Part shown: positions 44,115-53,615 of the stretch, piece by piece
Layout: each line of letters begins with the position of its first letter
Numbering within the stretch: position 1 is the stretch's first letter
Origin: UBA12018 sp051656605
GTDB lineage: Bacteria; Bacteroidota; Bacteroidia; Bacteroidales; CAMTPD01
Assembly: GCA_051656605.1 (NCBI GenBank)
Contig: JBOGCF010000036.1
Location: forward strand, 1-64,000
Direction: 5' to 3'
DNA: 64,000 bases
Translations under genes and position numbers: made by a program
The notes under the pieces: generated by a model
What the model saw: only the letters and a program-made list of their open reading frames with translations
Database searches by the model: none
What the model was told of the DNA's origin: nothing

Positions 44115-45299
44115 ATGAGGTTCTTTGTATTTATATCTGCTGCTCTTATTGCATTAATTAGTTTTGCGTGTAATGAAGAAGCATTAAGCTATCAAAAAGT
44201 AGTTATTTCCGTTAAAATAAAAGAGAAAGGAGATTTTTCTGCTATCGATAACGTGCAGATCAAAATGACTAATACAGCATCAGGTGTTGTTTATAATACA
44301 CGTTGTGATGATGAGGGACTTGCTCATTTAGTTGTAGAACGAGGATTTTATAGTGTTCAGGCTCAGTATGAGTATATAGATGGAGCAATACAATATATGT
44401 ATAATGGACGACTTGATCAAATAGAAGTTTTATCTGCTAAAGAAGAATTTCAGAAGGTTGAGTTATTTCTAGACTACTCTTCTAAAAGTGCAATTGTAAT
44501 ATCGGAGGTTTATTTTGCCGGATGTAAAGGAAATAAAGGAGAGAACTATATGAAAGATCAATATATTGCTCTTTATAACAATACACAGGAGACTGTATAT
44601 CTCGATGGTCTTTGTATAGGAACTGTTGCTCCTGCCGTAGCTAGTAAACCTTCTTCGTGGATGAATGCCACAGATATGAGTCTTATTCCTATTGCTTATA
44701 TGGCATGGCAATTTCCCGGAAGTGGGAATGATTATCCATTATTGCCAGGGCAAGAAGTTATGATTGCTAATAATGCGGTAAATCACCAAGCCGGAAGTTA
44801 TAATCATCCGAATTCGGTAGATCTGTCTCATATCGATTGGGCTTTTTGGGATCCTTCTCTCAAACATGATATCAATGCAGGTGTAAAACCTCTGAATATG
44901 TTTTGGAAACATGGAACTTCGTCGAGTTATGCGATTGCTGTGCAGGGACCTACATTTGTGCTGTTTCGGTTTGAGGATATTGCGGCTGGTGAGTTCGCTA
45001 AAGATCCGATGAATTTACAAAAAGAACCAGGGAGACCAACTTCGTCGTCTTATTTTCTCATGATTCCAAGGGAAACCATTATCGATTGTGTAGATATAGT
45101 GGAAGCTTTATCTAATAAAAATAATAAAAGAGTTCCTGCTTCTTTAGATGTTGAAGCAGTGTATATGGCTGCCGGACGTTATAGCGGTAGAGCACTGAGA
45201 CGTCGATTTGTTGGAACAAATAATGGTGATATTCAAATGCAAGACACCAATAACTCTTTTGCTGATTTTGAGGAAGTGATTCCCTCTCTAAAGAAATAA
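44115..45299 (+). CDS. DUF4876-like lipoprotein
   Basis: A 394-residue protein from Met44115 with a lipobox (ISFAC, Cys19). The N-terminal 110 residues form a carboxypeptidase-like beta-sandwich (IKMTNTASGVVYNTRCDDEG). The remainder resembles a lamin-tail or DUF4876 surface domain: SAIVISEVYFAGCKGNKGENY, DQYIALYNNTQETVYLDGL. It starts 2 bp after the TonB stop, so the genes are coupled. It is probably a surface partner of the receptor. The DUF4876 name is from memory of the sequence pattern. Confidence 0.8.
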   Translation: MRFFVFISAALIALISFACNEEALSYQKVVISVKIKEKGDFSAIDNVQIKMTNTASGVVYNTRCDDEGLAHLVVERGFYSVQAQYEYIDGAIQYMYNGRLDQIEVLSAKEEFQKVELFLDYSSKSAIVISEVYFAGCKGNKGENYMKDQYIALYNNTQETVYLDGLCIGTVAPAVASKPSSWMNATDMSLIPIAYMAWQFPGSGNDYPLLPGQEVMIANNAVNHQAGSYNHPNSVDLSHIDWAFWDPSLKHDINAGVKPLNMFWKHGTSSSYAIAVQGPTFVLFRFEDIAAGEFAKDPMNLQKEPGRPTSSSYFLMIPRETIIDCVDIVEALSNKNNKRVPASLDVEAVYMAAGRYSGRALRRRFVGTNNGDIQMQDTNNSFADFEEVIPSLKK

Positions 45300-45302
45300 T
45301 CA

Positions 45303-46862
45303 ATGAATAGATCGCTGATACTAGTTTTATTCTTATTTGTTACAGTGCGGATAAGTGCGACTGTAGACTCTGTATTCTTAATGACACCAGAAGTGTTAGA
45401 GCAGAATAACATATACTTGGATTTATCAAATCCGGTAAAGTTGACATTTAATACATTTAGTCAGTATAATAGTGCTCAAATCCAATATAAGAATGATGTA
45501 GGTGCTTATCATAATGTAAATAATTCTAAGCATAGAGATACATATGCAGTGAGAGCATTGTCTTATTTAAAAATGGGCAACTTTTATTTGCGTGGAAATG
45601 CTGGATTTGAATTTGTGAATAGGCGAGATATTACGTGGTCGAGTAGTATGACAAATAATGAATATTTAGTTGGTATTGGAGATTCAATACCGGGACTACA
45701 ACGCGGAGAACGTTATTTGTTAGGAGCAGAAGTAGGATATAAGATAAATCAGCGTTGGTCTGTTGGTATTGGTCTTGACTATTTAGCTTTTACTAATAAT
45801 AAATTAGTTGATCCCAGAAATAGTAATAAAGGAATCTGTATACGGATGAATCCGGGATTCATGTATACCACTAACCAGATTCAAATTGGAGCAACTTTAC
45901 TCTATCATTACTCAAGTGAGAATGTTTCATACATGAAAGACGGAGATCAAGAGCAAGATGTTTTTAGTATTTTCCCATTGTGGTTTTATAAGTCAGAATC
46001 TTTGCAGAAAGGGGGGATTCGACGCTATTACGATCGTTCTGATATTGGAGCCGCCTTGCTTTTGGGTAAAGCCGATGTTTCTAGTTTGATCCAATATGCT
46101 GTTGAATTGAAAGGAGGAAAGGAGTTTCAATCGATCTTCCATAACAAAGTAATGGATGAGAGAGGAGGAGAGGCTGAAGGTGCCTTTTTTGCTGTAAATG
46201 GGCGAATGCAAATTAATACAGAGCACCTATGTCATAACTTTCGAGTGAATCTTAAAAGCTCTTATTTGAATGGATTTGATAATATTCAACAATTAGCGGT
46301 TGTAGAAGGGGTTACTAAGTGGGTGCAACATGGCCGAATAAAGAAGTCGGAGGTAAATAATAAGAGTTTAGGTTTGAGCTATTCCTTGGCAAGACCTGTT
46401 TCGAAATGGATGAATGGAGATGAGGTAGGTGGGTTTGGGTATATGTCGAATACAAAGAAATATTACTCAATTTATCCCTTGCAGTATAGTCAAGACTATT
46501 CACAGTATCTTATTGGTTTGTTCTATAAAAAAAATAAAGAGTTTGATAAGTCTGTGTTGAATTTATCTGTTTCTTTGCATGCTCAATTCGGAGGTGGGAA
46601 TCCTTTGGAAAAAAGAATGCTAGAAGATCAAGGAGTGCCTGAGATTACGTTAAAACAAAATTTGAAAAATCTAAATCAGGAGTTCGACTATAATACAGCA
46701 ACGAGTTGGAATGTGAATTTATATGGAAGATATCTTTATCAATTCAATCGAGATATTGCTTTATTTGGTTCATGTTCTACTCTTTTCAAACAAGTTACGA
46801 CTACCTCTTATAAAGGAAATAGATATTTAGCATTAGATATTTCTTTTGGAATTGTTTTTTAA
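45303..46862 (+). CDS. DUF6850-like outer-membrane barrel protein
   Basis: A 519-residue protein with a signal peptide (1-19) and many amphipathic beta-strands rich in Tyr, Asn and Ser (GNFYLRGNAGFEFVNR, RWSVGIGLDYLAFTNNK), ending in an aromatic strand SFGIVF. It appears to be an outer-membrane barrel without a TonB plug. It starts 3 bp after the DUF4876-like stop, the third gene of the operon. Function unknown; the DUF6850 assignment is by recalled gene order as much as by sequence. Confidence 0.75.
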   Translation: MNRSLILVLFLFVTVRISATVDSVFLMTPEVLEQNNIYLDLSNPVKLTFNTFSQYNSAQIQYKNDVGAYHNVNNSKHRDTYAVRALSYLKMGNFYLRGNAGFEFVNRRDITWSSSMTNNEYLVGIGDSIPGLQRGERYLLGAEVGYKINQRWSVGIGLDYLAFTNNKLVDPRNSNKGICIRMNPGFMYTTNQIQIGATLLYHYSSENVSYMKDGDQEQDVFSIFPLWFYKSESLQKGGIRRYYDRSDIGAALLLGKADVSSLIQYAVELKGGKEFQSIFHNKVMDERGGEAEGAFFAVNGRMQINTEHLCHNFRVNLKSSYLNGFDNIQQLAVVEGVTKWVQHGRIKKSEVNNKSLGLSYSLARPVSKWMNGDEVGGFGYMSNTKKYYSIYPLQYSQDYSQYLIGLFYKKNKEFDKSVLNLSVSLHAQFGGGNPLEKRMLEDQGVPEITLKQNLKNLNQEFDYNTATSWNVNLYGRYLYQFNRDIALFGSCSTLFKQVTTTSYKGNRYLALDISFGIVF

Positions 46863-46891
46863 TAGTCGTTTTTTTAGATAGATATATTTGG

Positions 46892-48766
46892 ATGAGACTT
46901 TATTTGTATGTTTCCTTTTTTATAACAATGCTTTTATGTTCCTATGCTTGTGGTAGTGAAAATGCTACAGATGTAGTGCTTTTGCGTGCAAAAGTATTAG
47001 AGAATATGAAAGATTCTGTCGCATGCGATTCTGTTTTGTTGGAGGTGCGAAAATTAAGCTATTCAGGTAAGACAAAGTCTCTAATATACAAAGAGCTAGT
47101 TGATGAGCTTACGAAAAAAGAACCTACAACTGCAAATCTTCTTCGATGTGTTGCATATCTTAAAAGAGCAATAGAAGTTGCACCATCAGACTATCTCTTC
47201 GACTTAAAGATGAAATTGATGAATGTATATATGTTACTTCAAGGAAAAGCTGATATTACAGAGCAATTATCTGGAGTAATTGTCGATATAGAGCAACGGT
47301 ATATTGTAACACCACATCAAAGAGCTGTGTTCTTTCATCAAAAGGCTGTAGTGTATAGTATGACAGGCGAATATGAACGAGCTTTAGATTATGCAAAACA
47401 AGCGTATAACTCTTATCAAGAAATAGAGAATATTGAGGGGCAGTTTGAGATGTTGCGTTATTTTGGAAATTTGTATGGTTTCATGAAGCAAAAGGAAGAC
47501 CAAGAGAATGCATATAAAGCTACTTTAGATTTTGTAGAAAAGAATAAACTCAAAGAAGAGCAAGAAGGTGTATTGTATTTGTTAGCTAACAATGCGTTTA
47601 GTCAGGGTGAAAATAATAAAGCAATCGAATGGTGTGATAAGATTTTGCAGATTGAAAATGTAAAAATAGATACAGCTCGTTATTACCGAACAGTTTCAAA
47701 TTATTACTCTGCGACACAGGAATTAGATAAAGCTCGTTATTATACATATAAGATTATTGATGATTATTCGAATGAGCGAAATCGATTTCCTCAATATCGA
47801 CGATTGGCAGATTTATATGCAAGAGATGGGATAAAAGATTCAGCTATTTATTATTATGAAAAAACTCTATACGATTGTGAGTATACCCTTCAGAAGTCGA
47901 ATAAGAGTACTATGCCTGCTATGGCTATTTATGTTTATACAGCACTGGGAGAATTGGCTTGGCAGAATAGGGAGATTGATAAAGCAATAGCATTTCTTGA
48001 AATAGCTGTTAATGTAGCCCAATCACAAACACGTTCCTCTGAATTTAAATTGAAAGCATATCGGTTGTTAAATGTGTATTATTTGGCTACAGGACAACCA
48101 GAAAAAGCAATGGATGCTTGGGCTCGATATGACTCACTTTATTCTAATTATGAGAGATTAAGTAAAGAACAACGTAAAGAAGAATTGGCGAGACAATTAA
48201 GAGGAAAGGAGTTATCCTTTACGGTAGAAGAGCAACGTATAAAGCTAGAGCAGACCAATCGACTTATTCTTCTGATCTTAGTTATTTGTCTGTTTTCTTT
48301 TGTAATTTTATTTGGCGTTTATTTGCTTTATAGACAGAAAAAGCGTTTGCTTAATTCTATAGAACAAAAAGATAAAGAGATTAAGGAATTAAGTAAGAAG
48401 ACTGTGGTTGAAGATAATACCACGCAAGAGGCGCAGCTTTTCGAGCGAATAGAGAAAGTGATGGTTGATGAACAACTATTTATGAATAAGGATCTTAATC
48501 TGGATGATTTTTCAAAGATGTTGGGATCAAATCGTTCTTATGTTTCAGCGGCAATAAATCAATTTACGAAGCAAAACTTTAGTCAATGGGTGAATAGGCA
48601 TCGTGTAGGTTATTTTGTTGAGAACATCTTAATGGATGATAATCTACAGGATTTGGCATCGCGTTCGGGATTTGCTTCTCAGGCATCTTTCTATCGCTGG
48701 TTTAAAGTATACACAGGAATGACTCCTAAGCAATATATTGAAAAATATAAAGGTATTGATTCGTGA
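46892..48766 (+). CDS. TPR-containing membrane-anchored AraC-type regulator
   Basis: A 624-residue protein. The start has a hydrophobic leader with a lipobox-like SYAC (Cys20). TPR-type helices fill about 100-430 (YERALDYAKQAYNSYQ, KAIEWCDKILQIE, KAIAFLEIAVNVAQ). One strong membrane helix lies near 451-473, followed by a cytoplasmic coiled coil and an AraC helix-turn-helix domain (about 535-620; LASRSGFASQASFYRWFK). Periplasmic TPRs probably sense a signal and pass it across the membrane to the DNA-binding end. It lies 30 bp after the DUF6850-like gene. Confidence 0.87.
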   Translation: MRLYLYVSFFITMLLCSYACGSENATDVVLLRAKVLENMKDSVACDSVLLEVRKLSYSGKTKSLIYKELVDELTKKEPTTANLLRCVAYLKRAIEVAPSDYLFDLKMKLMNVYMLLQGKADITEQLSGVIVDIEQRYIVTPHQRAVFFHQKAVVYSMTGEYERALDYAKQAYNSYQEIENIEGQFEMLRYFGNLYGFMKQKEDQENAYKATLDFVEKNKLKEEQEGVLYLLANNAFSQGENNKAIEWCDKILQIENVKIDTARYYRTVSNYYSATQELDKARYYTYKIIDDYSNERNRFPQYRRLADLYARDGIKDSAIYYYEKTLYDCEYTLQKSNKSTMPAMAIYVYTALGELAWQNREIDKAIAFLEIAVNVAQSQTRSSEFKLKAYRLLNVYYLATGQPEKAMDAWARYDSLYSNYERLSKEQRKEELARQLRGKELSFTVEEQRIKLEQTNRLILLILVICLFSFVILFGVYLLYRQKKRLLNSIEQKDKEIKELSKKTVVEDNTTQEAQLFERIEKVMVDEQLFMNKDLNLDDFSKMLGSNRSYVSAAINQFTKQNFSQWVNRHRVGYFVENILMDDNLQDLASRSGFASQASFYRWFKVYTGMTPKQYIEKYKGIDS

Positions 48767-48879
48767 TGTTGATTTCGAATCTCTATTTATTATTGTACCT
48801 TTGTTTGAATTGAATGTTGTTAAAGCATTCAATTCTCTATTGTTGATAACGAACTTTCTAGAAAGTGATAAACAAGTTA

Positions 48880-49986
48880 ATGGTAATTGTAGCGACTGTA
48901 TTTGTGCTTTTATTGCTAACCACAGGACTTGCGCTACTTAAAATATATGGGAAAAAGGATCAAGAGGTTTCATCTTTTACGAAGCTTCAACTTGGTTTTA
49001 CAAATATCGTATGGGCTATCTTAATTAGTATACTTATTATTTTGCGTCTTAATGAGTCTGTAATGCATTCAGGCTTTTTTCTTGTGTCATTAAAAGCTTC
49101 TATTGCGATTATTATAAGTCCCTTTCTATATTTATATACTTCAAATAAATTATTGGGGAATGTAGTGTGTCTTAAAAGATATGCTATGAACCTTGTTCTT
49201 CCTGTGTGTCTATTCTTCTTATGGATATTTTTTATTATCATTTCAAAAACGACACAGGTTTTTCAATGGGGAAGCTTTAACTACATCTCTTTTTGGAGAG
49301 GGCTTGAGTATTCATACATTACTGTGCTACTATTGCAAATAGGCTTCTATACAGTATTATTAATATCTAACTATGCATTAGATAGTGATTACAATCGGCA
49401 AAAAGTTAAGTTGATGGTTGTAAGATATCTATTGTTAGGTATATCTGCAGGAATACTATGGGTGTATTCTTTGATAAATCATAAAATTATATTTGTTGTA
49501 GCATCATATACTTACTTGGCTCTATTTGTAGCTCTATTATTTTACTATGAGATAAAAGATAGAAATAACCATGAGCATATTGCTCCTTGCGCTTTGGGCG
49601 AAAAAGATGTAAAAGAAACATCATTAAAGCATGAAAATGTCGAGTCAGAGAACATGCGCCTTATTATTGAGAGAATTGATAATTTGCTGTTTGAGGAGAA
49701 AGTATATAAGAATCCAGATATAACCTTATCTTCTTTAGCTCGTATGGTTCCTACAAATGAAACTTATTTGAGGGATGCAATAAAAAGGCATTATAACTGC
49801 TCATATACTGATTTGCTCAATGAATGTAGACTTACAGAGGTGGAATGTATGTTATTGCAAAAAGAAGCCCAGGTAAATGAGTTGTATGAAGAGGTTGGAT
49901 TCAATAGCTCTTCTGCATTTTATGTAGCATTTAAAAGAAAGCATAATATGACACCAACACAATGGATTCAGCTCCATAAACAATAA
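48880..49986 (+). CDS. Multi-pass membrane AraC-type regulator
   Basis: A 368-residue protein. About six or seven membrane helices fill the first 225 residues, and an AraC-type helix-turn-helix domain fills the last 110 (LSSLARMVPTNETYLRDAIK, VGFNSSSAFYVAFKRKHNMTP). A GTG five codons upstream (48865) is an alternative start, and it lies inside a perfect 14-nt palindrome (48853-48866) that could be an operator. Second regulator in a row after the TPR type; together they probably control the TonB operon. Confidence 0.85.
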   Translation: MVIVATVFVLLLLTTGLALLKIYGKKDQEVSSFTKLQLGFTNIVWAILISILIILRLNESVMHSGFFLVSLKASIAIIISPFLYLYTSNKLLGNVVCLKRYAMNLVLPVCLFFLWIFFIIISKTTQVFQWGSFNYISFWRGLEYSYITVLLLQIGFYTVLLISNYALDSDYNRQKVKLMVVRYLLLGISAGILWVYSLINHKIIFVVASYTYLALFVALLFYYEIKDRNNHEHIAPCALGEKDVKETSLKHENVESENMRLIIERIDNLLFEEKVYKNPDITLSSLARMVPTNETYLRDAIKRHYNCSYTDLLNECRLTEVECMLLQKEAQVNELYEEVGFNSSSAFYVAFKRKHNMTPTQWIQLHKQ

Positions 49987-49990
49987 AAAT

Positions 49991-50035
49991 ATCCCTTTAT
50001 ATCCACGGTAACGAGGAGATAAAGGGATGTTTTTG
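49991..50035 (+). terminator. Terminator after AraC-type gene
   Basis: ATCCCTTTAT (49991-50000) pairs with ATAAAGGGAT (50019-50028), then a short T-run. Confidence 0.75.
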
Positions 50036-50049
50036 TTATCAAGGAGCGC

Positions 50050-50763
50050 TTATCGATCTGAGAATTTGTCTGTATTTAGTGTTATCCACATAGGAGACGG
50101 TATTCCCCATAGGTATGGACGAATCTTTACCTGAAATCGACTAAGATCTTTTTGCGTAACAGCTTTAAGTAGCGATGAAGCTAAAGCTGTATCGTTGATG
50201 TAGCTCAAGATATTAGGAATATCAATAACAACGGGTAAGATCTCTGTAGAATTCGCATTTACAGCGAATGGTTTTACTAGTTTTGCGTGCTTGACTTTAT
50301 CTTTGTTCTTTGTCGATTCTTTCGCTAGCTTCTCAAGAAGATTCTTACTTGGATATGCATTCAACTGTACATCTAGGTCAAGTTGTTCTGCATCGTCGAA
50401 GTTGCCGTCGCCATTACGATCTAAGAAAAGGGCAAAGTCCATTGCGTCAATGGAAGCCTTTGTTTCATAAGGATTCTTTACAACCATGTTTAGCCCAATG
50501 CTAACAGATGGGTTTCCACTAGTGAGACTATTTAGTGCTTGTAAGCCTCCTAGAATCATGCCAAATCCACTGTTCTGTGAATCAAGAGAAAACTCCGTAT
50601 CTCCTAAATAAATGGCATTCACTGGTTGGATATCTTCAGACTTTAGTCCGAGTGAATATTGACACTTCGCAAAACTTTTTACTTGCTTTACGGAGTTACA
50701 ACTAATTCCTCCAATCAATAATACAGCTGAAGCAATCGAGCAAATAGTATAACGTAGTTTCAT
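50050..50763 (-). CDS. Hypothetical lipoprotein
   Basis: A 237-residue protein from Met50763 with a lipobox (GGISC, Cys22). An acidic DRNGDGNFDDAEQ segment looks like a dockerin/EF-hand-type calcium loop. The rest is beta-rich and unrecognised, and may be LEA-like. It starts 13 bp after hslR on the same strand and is likely the last gene of the rplY-pth-hslR run. Confidence 0.65.
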   Translation of the reverse strand: MKLRYTICSIASAVLLIGGISCNSVKQVKSFAKCQYSLGLKSEDIQPVNAIYLGDTEFSLDSQNSGFGMILGGLQALNSLTSGNPSVSIGLNMVVKNPYETKASIDAMDFALFLDRNGDGNFDDAEQLDLDVQLNAYPSKNLLEKLAKESTKNKDKVKHAKLVKPFAVNANSTEILPVVIDIPNILSYINDTALASSLLKAVTQKDLSRFQVKIRPYLWGIPSPMWITLNTDKFSDR

Positions 50764-50776
50764 AATCTTGTTTATA

Positions 50777-51205
50777 TTAATCATCTTTTCCATCAAAGTC
50801 GAACTCAAAGTCAAAGTCGTCATCAATATAGATAGGTTCAGTAAAGTCGGTAAGATCTCTCCTGTCTTTCTTCGTTGGACGTCCTGTGCCTTTAGCTCTG
50901 TCTACAAAGCCGGTGATCTTGCTCAACTCTAAGATTTCAAGTTGTTCTTTAGGTGTCACATCTTTAAGAAAGTTTGGAACTAACTTAGCTCCCATTCGAC
51001 GTTCTGTAATATCAAGAACTTGAAAAGAATATACGATTGGTGGTTTCTTTACTTGGATTACATCACCGATCTTAATCATTCGTGATGCTTTTACCGTTGT
51101 TCCACCAATCATGATGCGACCCTTTTTGCAGGCTTCAACGGCAATGCTACGGCTTTTGAATATTCTGGTAGCCCATAGCCATTTGTCAATTCTTACTTCC
51201 GCCAT
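50777..51205 (-). CDS. hslR: S4-domain RNA-binding protein (HslR/Hsp15-like)
   Basis: A 142-residue protein from Met51205 (MAEVRIDKWLWATRIFK). The S4 alpha-L fold fills about 3-70, including SRSIAVEACKKGRIMIGG. Hsp15 binds stalled 50S subunits that still carry nascent peptidyl-tRNA, and this fits the neighbouring pth and rplY genes. The C-terminal third is basic then very acidic (DDDFDFEFDFDGKDD). It lies 17 bp after pth. Confidence 0.9.
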   Translation of the reverse strand: MAEVRIDKWLWATRIFKSRSIAVEACKKGRIMIGGTTVKASRMIKIGDVIQVKKPPIVYSFQVLDITERRMGAKLVPNFLKDVTPKEQLEILELSKITGFVDRAKGTGRPTKKDRRDLTDFTEPIYIDDDFDFEFDFDGKDD

Positions 51206-51222
51206 TGTTTGAAGACTCTTAT

Positions 51223-51786
51223 TTATTTGTTGTTGAACTGGTTCATTGTGATTTGTACACCAGCAAGGCAAAAGCTTTTTACAATCTCCTCTCCTCGTTT
51301 TAATTTGGCAGGCATTTCTTCCATTTGTTCGTTAGAGAATTTGCCAAGTACATAATCTACTTGACCACCCTTTGAAAATTCGTTTCCGATACCAAAGCGC
51401 AAGCGATTGTATTGCTGGGTGCCCAATGTCTCTTGAATGTGTTTCAAGCCATTGTGACCAGCATCGCTACCTTTGGGTTTTAAGCGTAAAGTTCCAAATG
51501 GTAACGCCAAATCATCAACAATAACCAATAAATGCTGTAGATCAATTTTCTCTTGTTGCATCCAGTAGCGGACTGCGTTTCCGCTAAGATTCATATAAGT
51601 TGCCGGTTTTAATAGAATAAGAGTTTTGCCTTTAATCTTAAACTCAGCGATAGCACCGTAGCGTTTGTCACTAAATGTTGCTCCGGCTTGTTTCGCCATT
51701 TCATCAAGTACCATAAAACCGATATTGTGGCGGGTCTCATGGTATTCGGGTCCAATGTTGCCTAATCCAACAATTAAGTATTTCAT
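51223..51786 (-). CDS. pth: Peptidyl-tRNA hydrolase
   Basis: A 187-residue enzyme that frees tRNA from dropped peptidyl-tRNA. Asn10 and His20 are in GLGNIGPEYHETRHNIGF, and VIVDDLALPFG contains the partner Asp. GSDAGHNGLKHI completes the site. Length is typical. It lies in the minus-strand run rplY, pth, hslR. Confidence 0.95.
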   Translation of the reverse strand: MKYLIVGLGNIGPEYHETRHNIGFMVLDEMAKQAGATFSDKRYGAIAEFKIKGKTLILLKPATYMNLSGNAVRYWMQQEKIDLQHLLVIVDDLALPFGTLRLKPKGSDAGHNGLKHIQETLGTQQYNRLRFGIGNEFSKGGQVDYVLGKFSNEQMEEMPAKLKRGEEIVKSFCLAGVQITMNQFNNK

Positions 51787-51811
51787 AATGCAATGTTTAG
51801 AATGAAAAATA

Positions 51812-51851
51812 AAAGGGTAAAATATCCCCTAATGGAAACATTTTACCCTTT
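51812..51851 (-). terminator. Hairpin between rplY and pth
   Basis: AAAGGGTAAAAT (51812-51823) pairs with ATTTTACCCTTT (51840-51851). It could reduce read-through from rplY into pth. Confidence 0.7.
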
Positions 51852-51875
51852 ATAATGTACTGAATGTATTCAGAA

Positions 51876-52451
51876 TTACTTACCAGCTTTAGCAGCAGCA
51901 CCTCTTGCAGCACGAGTCAACTTAACAGCACAGATAACGTTGTTTTTACCGCTAAGTACTTCAAGGTTCTCGAATGCAACTTGACCAACTTGGATAGTTT
52001 TACCAAGAGCAAGGTTTTCGATGTTGATGTGCAATTGCTCAGGTACGTTGTTATAAAGAGCTTTAACGCGAAGTTTTCTCATTTCCAAGCTCAATTTACC
52101 ACCGGCTTTAACACCTTCTGCAAGACCGTCAAGAACAACTGGTACATCGATTACGATTGGTTTTTCCTCGAATACTTCAAGGAAGTCGATGTGAAGAACA
52201 GCGTCAGTTACAGGGTGGAACTGAAGATCTTTCATGATAGCTTTGCAAGTTTTGCCATCGATAGTAAGCTCTACCAAGAAAATTTCTGGAGAATAAATCA
52301 ATTTACGAACAGCTTCTTTTTCTACTGTGAATTGAGATACAGTTTCTCCACCATAAATGATACATGGGATAGAGTTGTTGTTACGGATAGCTTTTGCAGC
52401 TTTTTTACCTGTCTCTGTTCTTAAAGAACCAGCTAGTTGAAATACTTTCAT
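51876..52451 (-). CDS. rplY: 50S ribosomal protein L25/general stress protein Ctc
   Basis: A 191-residue protein. The N-terminal L25 domain (about 1-90) binds 5S rRNA (MKDLQFHPVTDAVLHIDFLE). A C-terminal beta domain as in Ctc follows (about 95-180; VPVVLDGLAEGVKAGGKL). An Ala/Gly/Lys tail ends the protein. First gene of the minus-strand run, with a -7 box TATCTTTG at 52532-52539. Confidence 0.95.
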   Translation of the reverse strand: MKVFQLAGSLRTETGKKAAKAIRNNNSIPCIIYGGETVSQFTVEKEAVRKLIYSPEIFLVELTIDGKTCKAIMKDLQFHPVTDAVLHIDFLEVFEEKPIVIDVPVVLDGLAEGVKAGGKLSLEMRKLRVKALYNNVPEQLHINIENLALGKTIQVGQVAFENLEVLSGKNNVICAVKLTRAARGAAAKAGK

Positions 52452-52531
52452 CTTGTAAATAAATTAATTGTGTTACTCAAAATTAGAACGTTGCTAATTT
52501 CCCATCACACTGTAAGGGGCTAAAAGCGGGG

Positions 52532-52562
52532 CAAAGATAGGGATTCTTTTTTTTATCTGCAA
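52532..52562 (-). promoter_or_regulatory. Promoter of rplY
   Basis: On the minus strand TATCTTTG (52532-52539) with a TTG-type -33 at 52560-52562, 20 bp apart. It gives a leader of about 75 nt. Confidence 0.65.
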
Positions 52563-52772
52563 CACTCATAGGGATTTAGTATAGTTTGGTATTGCTGAAG
52601 GTCGATAAGTCTGTCATTTCATAAATAAAGCGTATCGAAACTTGCCTAAAAAGACTATTTATTGTCTTATATTAACCAAAAGGCAAAAGTTTAAAAGATT
52701 ATATTTACCTTTCAAGCATAAAATTAATACATAGAATATATAATTTAATTTATAGTCAATATACCATATATC
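52563..52772. other. Divergent intergenic region, rplY / kduI
   Basis: AT-rich. A promoter-like TACCTTTC lies near 52707, 60 bp before kduI, one base off consensus. No regulator site was recognised. Confidence 0.4.
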
Positions 52773-53615
52773 ATGGAAACAAATTATGAAATCAGGTATG
52801 CTGCTAATCCGGTGGATGCAAAAGCATACGATACGCAACGTTTGCGTGCAGACTTTTTAATCGAGACATTATTTTGCGATGATGCCGTTAATATGACCTA
52901 CTCAATGTATGATCGTATGATTGTAGGAGGAGCAATGCCTGTAAAAGAAGAGTTAGCTTTGGAGGCGATTGAACCATTAAAGGCTCCAACCTTTTTGCAT
53001 AGACGTGAACTTGGTATTTTCAATGTCGGTGGCGATGGAATAGTATTGGTTGGAAACAAAGAGTTTCCTATTTTATATAAAGAGGCCCTTTACTTAGGAG
53101 CTGGCGATCGTGAGGTTGTTTTCAAAAGTAAAGATGCAGCAAATCCGGCGAAGTTTTACTTCTGTTCGGCACCCGCACATAAAACATTTCCCGATCGTTT
53201 GGTAACAAAAGCAGATGCAGTTGTTGCAGAAATGGGGGCATTAGAGGGCTCCAACCATCGTTGCATCAATAAGATGCTCGTTCGTGAAGTGCTTGAAACA
53301 TGTCAATTGCAAATGGGGATGACCGAGTTAAAACCGGGAAGTGTTTGGAATACGATGCCCGCACATACACACGCACGTCGTATGGAAGCTTATTTCTATT
53401 TTGAAGTTCCCGAGTCGCAGGCTGTATGCCACTTTATGGGCGAAACAAACGAAACACGTCATATTTGGATGAGTAACGAGCAAGCTGTTCTTTCTCCAGA
53501 GTGGTCTATTCACTCGGCAGCTGCAACATCAAACTATACATTTATCTGGGCTATGGCTGGTGAAAACCTAGACTATAGTGATCAAGACTTTTGCAAAAAC
53601 ACAGAATTAAGATGA
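52773..53615 (+). CDS. kduI: 5-keto-4-deoxyuronate isomerase
   Basis: A 280-residue cupin enzyme that converts 5-keto-4-deoxyuronate to 2,5-diketo-3-deoxygluconate. Zinc ligands match the E. coli enzyme shifted by two: His198, His200, Glu205 and His247 (AHTHARRMEAY; SIHSAAA). First gene of a uronate operon; its stop overlaps the kduD start by 4 bp (ATGA). Confidence 0.95.
   Translation: METNYEIRYAANPVDAKAYDTQRLRADFLIETLFCDDAVNMTYSMYDRMIVGGAMPVKEELALEAIEPLKAPTFLHRRELGIFNVGGDGIVLVGNKEFPILYKEALYLGAGDREVVFKSKDAANPAKFYFCSAPAHKTFPDRLVTKADAVVAEMGALEGSNHRCINKMLVREVLETCQLQMGMTELKPGSVWNTMPAHTHARRMEAYFYFEVPESQAVCHFMGETNETRHIWMSNEQAVLSPEWSIHSAAATSNYTFIWAMAGENLDYSDQDFCKNTELR

Noticed and set aside
46883..46890. 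TATATTTG as a promoter of the TPR-AraC gene
   Set aside because: The box ends 1 nt before the ATG and has no -33 partner. Probably chance in AT-rich DNA.
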